64,000 nt of DNA from Antilocapra americana (taxonomy: Eukaryota > Chordata > Mammalia > Artiodactyla > Antilocapridae). Shown here one piece after another: positions 11,063 to 24,195 of the stretch (positions are counted from its first letter, which is position 1; every line of letters begins with the position of its first letter). Both the position numbers and the translations under genes were made by a program. The notes below the pieces were generated by a model, which saw only the letters and a list, made by a program, of their open reading frames with translations, did no database searches and was not told the origin of the DNA. The stretch is from assembly GCA_007570785.1 (NCBI GenBank), contig ML664183.1:21095570-21159569 (forward strand), in the 5' to 3' direction.

Positions 11063-11122
11063 ATTCATGTCAATGTATGGCAAAACCAACACAATAATGT
11101 AAAGAAAATTTTAAAAAAAAGA
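11063..11122 (+). mobile_element. About 60-bp L1 3'-terminal fragment
   Basis: 'attcatgtcaatgtatggca' with the following 'aaaaccaac...taatgtaaag' and A-rich tail is the end of the ruminant L1 3' UTR, also present at 61860 and 45210. It is an extremely 5'-truncated insertion. Flanks AGAACTTATCTTG (near 11047) and AGAGTTTATCTTA (near 11119) look like a diverged target-site duplication. Confidence 0.75.
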
Positions 11123-11429
11123 GTTTATCTTATGGTGTTTTACTGAACATGAGATAGATTAAATAATATATATTTTACTGAACATTCCTTTCTTCTTGCT
11201 CTACTAGAAATCTGGCTATTCCCAGAAGATGCTGTTTTTCTGTAGCTCTCTCAGTGCCTCACCAGGATGGTGGTTGCTTTATTATATCCTTACATCACTA
11301 GGACTTGAGGTGGGGTGTGTATTCTTAAGCTTACTCTTCTTTCCCTATTAGTACTGCCACCATATTAAAAAGAAAAGAAAGATTTTTTAAAAAAACCTTT
11401 TTATATCTTCAAATACCCTGCATTTCCTC

Positions 11430-12850
11430 TTCTTCCACTCTCTTTCGAAACCACTGCAGATTTTCATTCTCAACATTACCTCAAACCATCCCTATCAATG
11501 CCACACACGAGTGCCATGTTGCTAATTCAATATTCAGTTCTCACATTTCATCTTACTTGATCAGACTTGACACAGCTGATCACTTTCCCCTTTAGATGTC
11601 TTCTTCCTATGATTTTTAGTAAACCACTCTCTTCTAGTTTTCCTCTCATTAATTATCTCCACATATTAATGTTCTTTTTGATTATCTCTCATCTTCTTGG
11701 ACTATATGATCACTGGGTTTATGGTTCATTTCTAGCCACATTTGTTCCTTTGATGATCGTTGACCACAGTGATCATTCAGACTTTCCTGATACTTAGACC
11801 AAATATACTAATATTAAATAAATGCTATCTTTTGTTTTCTCTATATCCAACACACCAGCAAACTCTATTGATGTACCTCAAAAATGCATTGACAGTCAAC
11901 CATTTTTACTACCTCTGTCATGGAAACTGGGTCTAAACTATATTTTCTGCCTGGAATATCATTATTATATTTCTCCCTGGTCACCTTCATCTTAACTGAT
12001 GATTCTCAATACCAGGGTCAAAGCAATTTTGTTAAAACTTGTGTGAAATAATTTCACTCCTCTGCTTGAAACACTCCAGTAGCTTTGCATCTCACTGAGA
12101 GAAAAAGGCAATGTGCTCCACGGCCTGCAAGGCCTGGGCAATCTGCCTTCAAGCATTCCAGCTCTCTGATCTTATCTCTTTCCCCTTTTCCTCACTCCGC
12201 CCCACATTTCACCCAGCACAGTTTGCTTGCAACTGTGTTCCACAAACAGAATAAGCATGTCCCCATCTCAATTCCCTTTTGCTCATGTGATCTCTGTCTT
12301 CAATGCGCTTCTAGGAATCTCCATAATTTCCTCATAATCTTCTCTGAAATTTACACCAAAGGTACTTCTTAGTAAGTTCTTCCCACACTTTCCTGTTTAA
12401 AATTATGTTCCCCAAAGTATCCCTTTCCCTGCTTAACTTTTTTGACATAACCTCTTTCATATACTAATATACTACATAACTTTCTTAGTGGTTGGATTAT
12501 TTTCTGCCTCTCTCGAACATCAAGCAAACCTCATAAAAATAAGGATTTTGGGGGTCTATTTTGCTGTTTGCTATATCAGGGCTTTCTTGGGGGCTCAGTG
12601 GTAAAGAATCTGCCTGCAATGTGGGAACTGCAGGAGATGGGGGTTTGATCCCTGGGTTGGGAAGATCCCTTTGAGGGGGGCATGACAACCCACTCCTGTA
12701 TTCTGGCCTGGAAAATCTCATGGGCAGGGGAACTGGGCAGGCTCCAGTTTATGGAGTCACAAAAAGTTGGACATCTAAACGACTAAGCACACACATCTGC
12801 AGTTCGTAGAACAAGGCTTGACATCTAGTAGCCACTTAAAAGTATTTGTA
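11430..12850 (+). mobile_element. Long L2 LINE remnant, split by a Bov-tA
   Basis: The order of motifs matches the L2 3' half: 'accactctcttctagttttc' near 11620; 'tgcttgaaacactccagtag' and 'cacggcctgcaaggcctggg' near 12064-12138; 'ttcacccagcacagtttgct' near 12210; and 'aacaaggcttgacatctag' after the SINE near 12810. It is old and broken by many changes; the short open frames are not functional. The Bov-tA occupies 12578-12797. Confidence 0.7.
12578..12797 (+). mobile_element. Bov-tA SINE inside an L2
   Basis: Full-length Bov-tA: tRNA-like head with 'gggggctcagtggtaaagaa', B box 'gggtttgatccctggg', Bov-A part and end 'ctaaacgactaagcacaca'. Flanking duplications are not clear. Confidence 0.88.
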
Positions 12851-14012
12851 TAAAACTATATAAGCTTCTATAACTGAAATGTCATGGCATAGCATGTGCA
12901 TTACACATGAGCATGCATCATATGTATCAAATATAAATATATCAATACAATGTGAGTAGAGTGTGTATTATGTGTAAGCTGTTTGTCACATAGAAATCAC
13001 CCAATAAATATTAGATATAATTGTTAGAAAATTTATATGTGCACAGTAGACATTACATATGCTTGCTATACCGGAAGAATGAATGAATAAAAAAATCAGC
13101 ATAATGTATTATTCACATTACATTAAAATGCTATAGCTTTTCCTCTATGAGGATACCAGCAGAATTGCCCTCAATGCATTCAACAGACCAACTGTGGCCA
13201 AATTCTGGATATAACCACATAAAATATTGATGACTGAGTATTGCCTTTTCATACATGATCTAAGAAGCCTGAACAACTGTCATCAGTGTTCCAACTATTC
13301 AATAAAGCCACTTAATATACTCAGAGTAGCTGAACAGTCATCACTGAGCAGGCTGATTGAGAGCCCTGAGGGGCACTATAGGATCTTATAAGAGCAGGGA
13401 AGATTGGTATCTGGAACTAAGAAGCTGATGTCAGAAACAATTGGCACAGTGTGATCCACCAGCATTATGAACAAAATGCCCAGAACAGCTGTTAATAATC
13501 AGAAAAAGACAGAAAACACACTGAGGAAAAGACTAGATTCACTTGGAGTTTTATACAAAGACTTTTCTAAATGATGCACTCCGAAGGGATAAACACTGAG
13601 TCTCTAAAAAAGTTACATAATTTACCTAAACTCTGTTTTCCTATAGAATCCTAAAAAGGATGCTATGTGTAATATCTCCATAGCAGAGATAATTATTGAC
13701 TGCTTTGGTTCCTATGTCAATATTGAGCAGTGTCAATCAAACCCTCACTAAATGTGTTTTTTAATTACTATTTGAACTCCAACTACTATCCTAAAGGTTA
13801 CCTACTTGTTCTTATATTATTAAAAGACACTTCATCTCTCAGTTCTATTTTTCTTTATGGAAGGTATACTAATTTAAATAATCACTAACTGGGTCATTCT
13901 GCCAGGTACTGAGGGAAACAGAAAGTAAATGAGACTTTCTGTGTTCAGAAATTTATAATCTAAACATAGAAACAAACATTATTTGACTTAATATAAAGGG
14001 GAAGATTGACAT
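12851..14012. other. Unannotated intergenic sequence
   Basis: Nothing recognised with confidence. About 13885-13960 faintly resembles a reversed L2/MIR stretch. Confidence 0.5.
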
Positions 14013-14345
14013 TAATTATACCAGTTTCCTTGAGGTGTAATTGACAAAGAAAATTGTATATGTTTAAGGTGCACAATATATGGCTTAATACTGATACACT
14101 GTAAAATGAATGATTACCAGAACCAAATTAATTAACATAACCTAACACAACCATCACCTCACATAGTTCCTTTCTTTTGTGTGGTAAGGATACTTAAAAT
14201 CTATTCTATTAGCAAATTTCCGTTATATAATACTACAGTATTATTAACTATAGTCACCATGTTGTACATTAGATTCACCAAACTTATCCATCTTATAAGT
14301 AAATGTTTGCACCCTTTAAACAACCTCTCCTCACTTAATATCATT
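14013..14345 (+). mobile_element. Old L1 (L1M-type) 3' UTR remnant
   Basis: 'ccttgaggtgtaattgacaa', 'tgtttaaggtgcacaatat', 'aaccatcacctcacatagtt' and 'ctatagtcaccatgttgtac' occur in the order seen in ancient mammalian L1M 3' ends. It is unrelated to the young ruminant L1 3' UTR in this window. Confidence 0.75.
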
Positions 14346-16069
14346 AGTAACAACATCAAGGAGTAATGAGCAATTTGGTTTCAAGGTATAATTAGAATTG
14401 AGCAAAATCTTCTCTAAACAAGGTCATAAAACAGCATATACAATCCTCAATTCTAAGATGTATACATCTTAAATCAGAGTACCAGTATTCAGGATTCTTC
14501 AAGTTTTCCAAAATTTCCAATTCTTTACCTTGAAAAATAAAAATTTATCCTGAAAACTTTCTGGCTACTTCCCCCAAAAATCTTCAGCAGATTTTGCATT
14601 TGCATTCTCCCAAAAAAACATGCACTATATATGCACCTGCTATTATATAAATCATCGGATTGACTATATACCTCATTATTATACTTGAATGAAATAACTG
14701 CCTCATATTTGTTTCCCTAATATCTTTCATGGAGTTGATATTCAATAAAATGCAAACTAAGTAAATGTTCTATAGAGAAGTGAAAATGTGGACCAGAGAA
14801 AAAGTGAGAATATGTACAGTGGACATGTAATAATTTGAAAGTAGTGTGAAAAGGAAGATGGAGAAAGCAGAACATGACCAAGGAGAGGACCTTTATAATT
14901 GTTAGAAAATATTCAAAGTGGCTCACTCTTCATGGGAATACAAACAAAAGTGGGGCAATTTCAAAATCATGGACTAGAGAAAGGTAGAATATTCACCAGG
15001 GACATCATGTCTGATATATAGACAATCAGGAAAACTCAGTTTGAAGAATCACAGAGGAAAAGAAAGTTGCAAGAAAAGTAGATCAATAATGTCGTTTGCT
15101 GAAATGCTACAAAATTATAGGATTTGTACAAGAAAGTAGTCATTGGAGACTTTAGAGAGTGCAGTTTCAGTAGAGATGTGAGAAAACCCAAACTGCAGAG
15201 CTTAAGGGAATTGGTGCAGAAGTCATGGTAACAAGTATGGAGATTTGATGGGAAAAGATCCAACTGAGAAAAGCAACTCTATTATGAGTTGTATCAGAGC
15301 CAAGCAAGATTATAATTACCCTTTTGCTCAATTTCGATTTTTATTAAGAACAGTTAGAATAGATTCAACCTTCTCACACAATTTGGATGTATTTTATGTT
15401 TCAAGGGGTTCATATTTTTAAGGTTGTTAGAACCAGAGAGGGAATCATTTACCTTATTGGTGATCGTTAATTGTATTGTATTACTTACATAGTGAATTAG
15501 ACCTACATATTTCCCTTTCTCAACAGGACAAATTAAAGTGTCTGAAATATCAGTACTTATCTATTTTCAGTTACCTTGGAAATAACATTTTTTGGGTGTG
15601 GGTGTGTTTATTAGCACAGAGAAAGACTTATAAAGTACAATAATTATTCTTATGTTTCTCAGAGTTTATTTATGTATTTGCTTTTTGGACTCTTTAGCTC
15701 TCTGACTCCCAGGATGTACAGATGGGCTTTAACTGAGCCTATTACTAGTGTTCAGAGAAACTACTAAAGCAATCCTTTTAGGCAAAGGGTCAGAGTATAG
15801 AGAAGTTACAAAGTTAACATTTTTGAACTTGCTTATTGGGAAATCGTTGTTGAAACAAGAAAAGATATATGCCTTTTCAAACCTCTGCCCTAAAACAAAA
15901 TCCAATTTGGAGGTACGGGATCTACAAGATTGCTCACCTTCAAAAAAGAGGAAATAAGAAATGCAATTGTGGGTACAAACTAAAGCAGAGGACACAACCA
16001 ACCTTTTATCTGGAAATGAAATTTAGACATTTAGAAATGAAATTTAGAAAATTTTACTGGAGTTTCAGT
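14346..16069. other. Unannotated AT-rich intergenic sequence
   Basis: No repeat or gene recognised. A pair of overlapping opposite-strand frames at 15730-16000 has no protein-like features. Confidence 0.55.
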
Positions 16070-16478
16070 ATGGGTGAGAGTTGGACCATAAAGAAAGCTG
16101 AGTGTCGAAGAATTGATGCTTTTGAACTGTGGTGTTGGAGAAGACTCTTAAGAATCCTTGGATTGCAAGGAGATCAAACCAGACAATTCTAAAGGAAATC
16201 AACCCTGAATATTCATTGGAAAGACAGATGCTGAAGCTCCAATACTTTGGCCAATTGATGCAAAGCAGGCGACTCGTTGGAAAAGACTCTGATACTGGGA
16301 AAGATTGAAGGTGAAAGGAGAAGAGGACGACAGAGGATGAGATGGTTGGATGGCATCACTGATGTGATAGACGAGTTTGAGTAGGCTCTGGGAGTTGGTG
16401 ATGGACAGGGAAGCCTGGAGTGCCGCAGTCCATGGGGTTGAAAACTCGGACACAACTGAGCGACTGAACTGAACTGAT
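16070..16478 (+). mobile_element. BovB 3'-end fragment, uninterrupted
   Basis: It runs from 'gagagttggaccataaagaa' through the C-terminal coding tail to ACTGAACTGAACTGA-type terminal repeats. The closeness to the other copies makes it a useful reference for where the 4930 copy is interrupted. Confidence 0.9.
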
Positions 16479-17166
16479 GTTCAGAGGAATATAATGTTAA
16501 CAAGAGGAAGATGACCTGAACTAAACTTTGAAATAGCAAACTGAAACAATAAGAAATTTTATGAACATTTCTAGAATAATACTAGGGGGACCACGTGTAT
16601 CCCACAAATAGACCAGTACAGTCCATGAAGCAAGAATATTGCTATAACACTGCCCTATGTGACAGTCTGTAATAGTCTGGAAACAGAAACAATTAAGATT
16701 TTTAAATTCTTCTTGCAGAAGAGTTAAGTTTATGTAGCCATTTCTTCTTAAGGTATCTAAAGAGGGGAAACATCATTCTAAGAAACATAATTGTTTCAGC
16801 TCTTTGGGTGGTTTTGTTTTCCTTATAATGCTATTATTAGCATTGTAATTTGTATGTCATTCTCTTTTAAGTTTATTAGTATAAACCATTATCACTCTAC
16901 ATTTTGACCTCTAGATGTACTTGATAAAAATGAAGTTTTCAGGCTTAAATGTCAGATCTTAGAAGATTTTAGTCTCAGATATCAAAACATAGCTATACCT
17001 TTAATGATGACATATGTTTCCCATCACTGACTTTCCATAGATTAATGGATTACCTAACAAGCATAACAATACACCTGGAAATGTTCCTCAATTTTCATTG
17101 CAGGGTTCATTTGAATTAGTGAGCCCTCCAAGGAAAAAATATAGTCATTAATACTTTGAAAAATAA
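16479..17166. other. Unannotated intergenic sequence
   Basis: No repeat, gene or RNA recognised. Confidence 0.55.
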
Positions 17167-17412
17167 AATGAGGACTTCCCAGTTGGTCCAGTGGTTAAGG
17201 ATCCACCTTTCAATGCAGATAAAGTGGGTTCTATCCCTGGTTAGAAAACTAAGATCCCACATACCATGGGGCACACCTGTCTGTTGCAACTACTGAGCCT
17301 GCATCCTCCAGAGTCAGTGCTCTGAAACCAGAGTAAGTCCATGAGCCACAATAAAGAGAGCTCATGCCACAATGAAGACCCAATACAGCTAAAATAATAA
17401 CAGCAAAATAAA
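17167..17412 (+). mobile_element. CHR-type tRNA-derived SINE
   Basis: tRNA-like head 'cttcccagttggtccagtgg', then 'actaagatcccacataccat', 'aactactgagcctgcatcc' and 'caatgaagacccaatacagc'. Same family as 9511-9866. Confidence 0.83.
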
Positions 17413-17445
17413 ATGCAGTTTAACAAAGTTAAGTCCTCAAATAAG

Positions 17446-17656
17446 TGAAAGTGTGAGTTGCTCAGTCATGTCCACCTCTTTACAACACTATGGGCTGTAG
17501 CCTGCCAGGCTCCTCCGTCCATGGAATTTTCCAGGCAAGAATACTGGAGTGAGTTGTCATTCCCTTCTCCAGGGGATCTTTCCAACCCAGGGATCGAACT
17601 CAGGTCTCCTGCATTGCAGATAGGTTCTTTACCACCTGAGCCACCAAGGAATTCTT
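17446..17656 (-). mobile_element. Bov-tA SINE
   Basis: Reverse-orientation Bov-tA: Bov-A tail at the left ('gtgagttgctcagtcatgtc'), reverse B box 'cccagggatcgaactcagg', and tRNA-like head at the right ('accacctgagccaccaagga'). Confidence 0.9.
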
Positions 17657-19530
17657 CAAGGTGTTCAGCAAATATGAACAGATAAAAGGAAAGTATATAA
17701 AAGTGTGCACAGAAGCACAAAGTACTCATTTAAAAAATATATATATATAAACATATAAAAAGAAAATTATTTATATATAATTAGAAGTAACAATAGAAAT
17801 AAAGATACAAAATATTTTGGTGAACACTGATGATATGTCAGATAGTGTATTAAACTGCATAAAAGTGAGTTTCAGAGTTATTCTTAATAAAGAAACAGCC
17901 TTAGGAAGTATTAATATGTGACTTTTTGAGATTGTAAACAGCATCTCTTCAGATAGTTGCTCTGGTTTTGCAGTATATAGGGTTTCATTCACATCATAAA
18001 TATATGCTAAGTTATATAATAGTTCAAGGGCAGAATGGAAGATTTTTGGCTTCCAGGCTGAATGCCTGAGCAGTCAGGGAGAAACTTTTCCTTAAAAAAA
18101 AACAAACAACTTATGTTGACTTCCGTGTTCTGCATGCACTTAGAGAATCTCTTTCTAATTCTCTCTCACACACACTCACACACTCATTGGCATATACATT
18201 CTTTTAAAGCTCCTCTAACACTTTGATTCAATTAGTTATAATGTTATGATATATGGTTCTTTTTGAAGAAATATTTTGCCTATCTGATCATGGTAGTATT
18301 ATCTAGTCAATATGGACTATCTGAAAATGCAAAGAAAGTAATAAAAAATGAAAATTAAACTTACCCCGTAACTATATACCATTTTCCTTCCTTCCTTCCC
18401 TTCTTTCCCTCCCTTTCATAATTCATTAATTCATTCAAAATCAAAACAAAATAAAAAACGTAAACCTCACGGACAACTTGTTTTTTTCACCTCACTGTGA
18501 ATAATATGGTAGAATAAGGAATATGGTCTTAATATCTTTTATCTCACATAATACATAAATTAGCTGATAGCCCTGCATCCTCTGCTTCCAATGGCATCTC
18601 CTGTGCAGGCTCCCCACACTCAATTTGGGATCACAGAACATGTTCCCATTTCAATAAAACTGTCAGGACTGATAATGAATTAAACTGTAAGCTAAAATAT
18701 CAATCCTAATATTTTCATATTGAGCAAGAGTAGCTACTAAAACTATAAATCAATTATGTTTTCCAATATTCTACTGGCTAGCTAAATTCTGACTTTTAAA
18801 ATTAAATTTAATACTATCAATCTCAATTATGTATTTATTCTTTCTTAAATCTGCAGTTATCAAACAAATGAGATGTTTGTTACAAATAGGTCATCTGCAA
18901 ATTTTATTATTGAATCTAAAAACTTACCCCAACAATTTGAGAAATATTGAAAGACTCAAAATTTGGCCCAATTTCTTAAGTAAAAAAATTTGAAAGTAAC
19001 TATTATGCAATAAACTTTTCTTAGAAGCTTATTCACACATGTGGGTAATACTAGAATATTCCATTTCATGATAAAATATTTCTTGAATGAACAGTATGTT
19101 TTCCCTACCAACTTCCATATGCCTAAATAAGGAAATGCACAGAATAAACACAGGAAACCTTTTAATTGAAAGTCTAGGAGAATTCTATTCTTTAACATAA
19201 GAAAAATATACACTGCTATACTAATAGCCTTAGGGTATTTAAAATTTTTCCACCTTCATATTTCTCTATCTTAGATCCTAACTATGTATAGAAGTCAGGT
19301 GTCAACTACCAAATGAGCTACTCCAACCAGTAAACCTCTTAAAGTTTTTTTCACAGATTTCTGTCATGATTAGGATTATCAATACATCTTCTTTCAGTCT
19401 AACCCATACCTGCATCCTCAAACATTTGGATAAGGAAAATTGGCTCAAGAAATCCATATCACATATTTCAGCTGTGTTATTTTGTGTCTTAGTCATGCTT
19501 TGTTTACTCCTGATTTCATTCCTGTATGAT
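17657..19530. other. Unannotated AT-rich intergenic sequence
   Basis: Only simple sequence stands out: TA-rich 17735-17780, a short CA-rich patch near 18165-18185 and a CCTT-rich patch near 18384-18415. No gene recognised. Confidence 0.55.
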
Positions 19531-19808
19531 ATACTGCTGTTGCTGCTAAGTCGCGTCAGTCATGTTCGACTCTGTGCGACCCCATAGACGGCAGCCCACC
19601 AGGTTCTCCAGTCCCTGGGATTCTCCAGGCAAGAACACTGGAGTGGGTTGCCATTTCCTTCTCCAACGCATGAAAGTGAAAAGTGAAAGTGAGGTCGCTC
19701 AGTCGTGTCTGATTCCTAGCGACCCCATGGACTGCAGCCCACCAGGCTCCTCCATCCATGGGATTTTCCAGGCAAGAGTACTGGAGTGGGGTGCCATCGC
19801 CTTCTCCG
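19531..19808 (-). mobile_element. BOV-A2 dimeric SINE, full length
   Basis: Both Bov-A monomers, the GAAAGTGAAAAGTGAAAGTG linker near 19672-19691 and the terminal 'tgccatcgccttctccgg' (5' end in reverse) are present. The open frames over it on both strands are side effects of its composition. Confidence 0.92.
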
Positions 19809-21666
19809 GCATAAGATGGGCTCAAACTTTAATAGGGATTTTAAAAAACAGTAGCTGTGAAAACTATTTGCATGAACAATAAAATAAAAGTAATGTCAGA
19901 CTCCCTTACTGAGTGAGATCAGAGAAGTAGGCGACCTACAGGAATGTTATTACTTCGGGGGCGGGGGGGTGGGCATCAGGGGATGCAAGAATGGAAGGAA
20001 TGCTGAAAAGCACATAAAGTTGAGAAACCTCTATAAAAATAACTATACAAAATTTTTGTTTCTTTGCCACAGTTCTGATCCTCTCAGTCTTCCTAGGTGT
20101 TGAGCAACTCACGTCCAGGAGGAAAGAACTAAAAAGGCGTTCTAATGATGGCTGGAAGGTTTTCCAGTGCAGTGAGAGGGGAGCCTTACTGGGAAATGTA
20201 ACTTGGCAGGTGTGAAGCTATACTCTGCTTCAGAAAGTTACTTCATGGCCAGCGGTGACCTTATGATCTTATTTTGGAGGCTACCGATACAAGCACATTT
20301 AAAGAGACCAAGAGCTGAAATGAACTTATTAAATAAACTAATTTATAGTATTACAGGTTAAACCAGGGATGATTTCCTCCAATAACCTAAATTATATTGC
20401 TAAAGAGTACAGGGTTTGTGAAAGTCTATTGTGTGCAATGACAGTCCTTCCATCTCAGTGTAAACACTAAATATGAATAAAAATAGAATGCCTTATGGCA
20501 CAAAGAAATGTTAACATAATGATTTGTCATCTATTCTTGGGGCATAAATTAAAATGTATTATTTTACTTTAAAGTCATGCATTTTTAAGTTACACTGATT
20601 TTTATTTTTGCTTTAGAGTAGCAATTACATTATTTATTTCTTTTTACCCTTTTAACTTTGTTGTTAGACTGGAGACTCACAATCCTCATAAATGGCAATG
20701 ACAGGGACATTAAATTCAGAGGTACTTGAAGTAAACACTGTGCTAATTAGCTGAACTTTCCAAGGGATTAGGCTGTTGACTTTATGAAAATAGTTGATAT
20801 TGTGAACTATTCTGCAAATCCCTAAAGAGGCATGATTTTCTAACTATGGAGGACTGAGAATGCTTTAATATGTATACAATTTGAACACTGTATGGAGGAT
20901 AAAGTCAAATTCATTCATCTATCATCAGATTATTTAATTTAGCCAAGCAAAGCTCACAAAAAACATATGAAATTCACAATCTTTGATGTCTCTAAGAGCA
21001 AATAGGTAACATGACAACAACAAATGACTAGTAAAAGCAATAAGCATATTAATAATAATAGAACAAAACTGTTTTCTTTAATAGCAAACTTCTAGGGTGG
21101 AAAAATTTTTCCATTTTTCTTCTGTTAGATAGAGACAGCCACATTCCCATTACGTAGTATTCAAAGACAGATGCCTTCAATATTGAAATATCTAAGACAG
21201 GCACATTTGGGCCATTGCAGATATAACATGTTAAATGATTCCATAGAGCTTGATGACTAATGTATCTTTATCAAGTGACTGAGTTACTATTAAGGAATGA
21301 CTCAAAGTCTAATGCCAAGTCTTTTATATTTTTTTCACTCTTTCCAAATAAAATAGTGAGGGCATGAAACCCCCCAGTTTAAGTGCTAACACTGAAATCA
21401 CTTATGACATCCACCTTTGACCCCTTCAGAGATCTCTTCTCATAGGGAATTTTGGTATTTTTCATATTCCTAACTTTATCCAAGGCTACTGTTTGTGTTT
21501 GTCTAATGGTTAACAAATAGAATTTCATGTTGTTTATAACAATTAAGCATTATTTCAGTGAGAACATGTAAGTGTTCAAATAGAGGCTGAACACTGGGTT
21601 TTCTACCACATTGCAATCCTTATTAAGAAATAAAGTGCATTAGATGTTACTTTTATAAGATTATTT
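19809..21666. other. Unannotated intergenic sequence with one G-rich patch
   Basis: No repeat or gene recognised apart from the G-run cluster at 19957-19982. Confidence 0.55.
19957..19982 (+). other. Potential G-quadruplex motif
   Basis: Four G runs (5, 7, 3 and 4) are separated by loops of 1, 1 and 5 bases. This fits the G3+N1-7 rule and stands out in an AT-rich background. Function is unknown. Confidence 0.5.
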
Positions 21667-22523
21667 TGTGCTGGGAGCCGTCAGGATGCCCCCTCACTCA
21701 GATGACAAGGTCAAGAGACTAAGAAGGAAACTGCAAAGCGGATTTTCCTTATCGGGGCATCCTGGGGCAAGGCCCCTCCTTGTATTTTGTTGGGAGTTCT
21801 GTTCATGCTCGGAACATTAGCTCATCTCAGTAGGTCAGTTCCAGTTAGAAAGAATTTGTCCTGAGGTCATGGCAAAGCCACCACCAGAAGGGTTCGTTTT
21901 TGGGTCACCTTTTTACCTCCCACTCCCCCGACCACTCCTCGGTGGAGGCTCCCTTCCTTGAAGAGACCAGGAGGGATGGGATTTAGGAATGCTCACAACT
22001 GTAGCCAGCATAGTTGGAGACCTTGATTGCTTTAGGATAGTGTAGACATAGGAATTCATTATAGTAGTTATATAAGGCTAATAGGGTTTTATTGCTAAAG
22101 CAGTGCTGATAGACTGTCTCCTTGTCCCCTCTCCTCATAAGACCGGTGTGTACAGGCATAACACAATCAGCTGACCCCTCATTTATTTTCCCTATAGGTA
22201 TAAAATAGCAGGTGTGAGACAATAGTTATAGACAGGGCTTTCAGAACAGAATGAGACAGATAGTGGTTGAGGTTACTAAAATGGAAACAGTTTCAAGCCT
22301 AGCCCTTCCCTCAAGCCTCTACACAGCTGCGCCTGATAAGAGCAAACTGTAACCTTAGTGATATGTGATGTAATGGGGATGTTCTATGGGTATAAAACTG
22401 TAAACCAGCAACAATAAAGGGAGAGACTGTTCCATCAACACATTGACTCAGCTCAGTACTTCGCCAACACCACCCATCCCTCAAGACCCCTGCCTGGACC
22501 CGCTGGGGCTGGACCCCGGAAAT
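21667..22523 (+). mobile_element. Solo LTR of an endogenous retrovirus, about 860 bp
   Basis: It begins TGTGCTGGGAGCCG and is much less AT-rich than its surroundings. Near its 3' part lie TATAAA (about 22391) and AATAAA (about 22414) about 20 bases apart, followed by a short R/U5-like stretch ending 'ggctggaccccgga'. That matches a U3-R-U5 plan. No gag, pol or env sequence adjoins it, so it is a solo LTR left by recombination. It resembles cattle BTLTR1-type LTRs, but I cannot confirm the family. The terminal CA and a clean target-site duplication are not seen. Confidence 0.75.
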
Positions 22524-23958
22524 TTTAATTAAAGTAAATTATTGCAAGGCGTCACCAACTTATAAAAATGATCTACAAATTAGCATTATTCATTTCTATG
22601 ATGGGCTGCATTTTCCATAGAAATCCTGGCTAACACTAAAGGTCACAGTAAAAGCACACTTACCGTCATCATATTGGCCCAAGCAGACTGTGAAGAGACA
22701 GCCAAGGATAATCCCTGAAGGGAACCATTTCCAGAGAGAAAACTGTTGGAACATCTTCTGTCAAATTCCACTCCAGGCTGATCTGAAATAGAAAGAGGGA
22801 AAAAGAAATATTTGACAAGTTCATTAATCTGTTATAGGTAAACACACCTGTCACAGCACAGAAAATCCTTAATGACTTCATAGTTAATTACCTGTGCCAC
22901 ACTATCCATTATCAAAGTAGCATAATTGTTTAATGCACTAGAACTCATCCACATGCTTTGCAGATGAGCAGTCTCTAAGAAAAGACATCCATTCTGTTAT
23001 TTACTTTGTAAGCAAGTAAGTTGAGATGTTAACATAGTGATAACATTATAACATCTTTAAAATTGAGACCCTGTGAGTAAATCAAATGCCAATCAGTTTA
23101 AGTTAAGAATTTATCTTAGGTATAGAATAGTTCAATTATAAAATGTAAGTTTTTGCAATAACTTAAGATGCTAAGCTGTTAGTGTCCTACATAAAATTTC
23201 AATGGCCATTTGTCTTATGGAATTATGTAGAAAAACCTATCATCAAAACAGAAATTCGTTTTTAGTAGAGTGACAAGAGATTGACTTAACCATGTCATAT
23301 AAGACTAAGAATAAGCTATCAGTTTTTACCACATCTGTCTTTGGAAGTATTTGCATTAATTTCATTTTAATTCTTTTGTTTTTCTTTGCTATCTGCCAGT
23401 AAATAAAGAAATTGAATGAGGTTTTAGTGGCCTGTGAGCAGATGGGGCAGTATTCTATCTCCATCAGAAAAGAAAAAGTGAATTAGCCTAAAGGGGCAAG
23501 AGAGACCATGAAGGCTGTGATAAATTGTAAAGTGCAGGGTTTTTCTGGAGAAACATGTGGGAATGTAAACCAGCATTACTGAGTCTTCTGATTTTCTAGA
23601 ACTTGATAAATTTCTGTTTTGCATTTTGTAAATTTCAAATTTCCACGTGAGACAGCTGAGTGTTCAGATGGTCGCCCAAAACTTTTTATAGACTAAAAGC
23701 TTCTGGCAGGTCATACTGTCATCTGAGGTCCTTCAGTTTACAACTCCTGCCAGGGATTCTCTCTACTAAACTACTCATGGGTAAGGTCCTTCAGAATGCA
23801 CAAAGGAAATAATTTGAATTTTACTTTTGCATATATTTTGCTACATTTGTATTTCTGCTTTATTTTTTGTTCATTTTATAAGGTTTATTTGCACAATACC
23901 ATGCCAAATATGTAATTTATTTAAAATTATATTAAAATTACAAGTGCAAACAATTTAT
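22524..23958. other. Unannotated intergenic sequence
   Basis: No repeat, gene or RNA recognised. Confidence 0.55.
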
Positions 23959-24195
23959 TCATGGAATGAAAGTGAAAGTGAAGTTGCTCGGTCATGTCCA
24001 ACACTTTGCGACCCCATGGACTGTAGCCTACCAGGTTCCTCTATCCATGGGAATTTCCAGGCAAGAGTACTGAAGTGGGCTACAATTTCCTTCTCCAGGG
24101 GATTTTCCCAACCCAGGGATCAAACCTAGGTCTCCCGCATTGTGGACAGATGCTTTACCGTCTGAGACACCAGGGAAACCCATAATCATGGAATG
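23959..24195 (-). mobile_element. Bov-tA SINE with 10-bp target-site duplication
   Basis: SINE body 23969-24185 in reverse orientation. TCATGGAATG flanks it at 23959-23968 and 24186-24195, an exact duplication. Confidence 0.92.

Noticed and set aside
19556..19882. Frames of 89-106 codons on both strands
   Set aside because: They coincide with a BOV-A2 SINE; similar frames occur over other SINEs (5268-5627, 17458-17729, 46194-46520).
22669..22881. Possible exon (70-codon minus frame)
   Set aside because: No protein-like composition, no convincing splice sites and no neighbouring frame that could form a gene.
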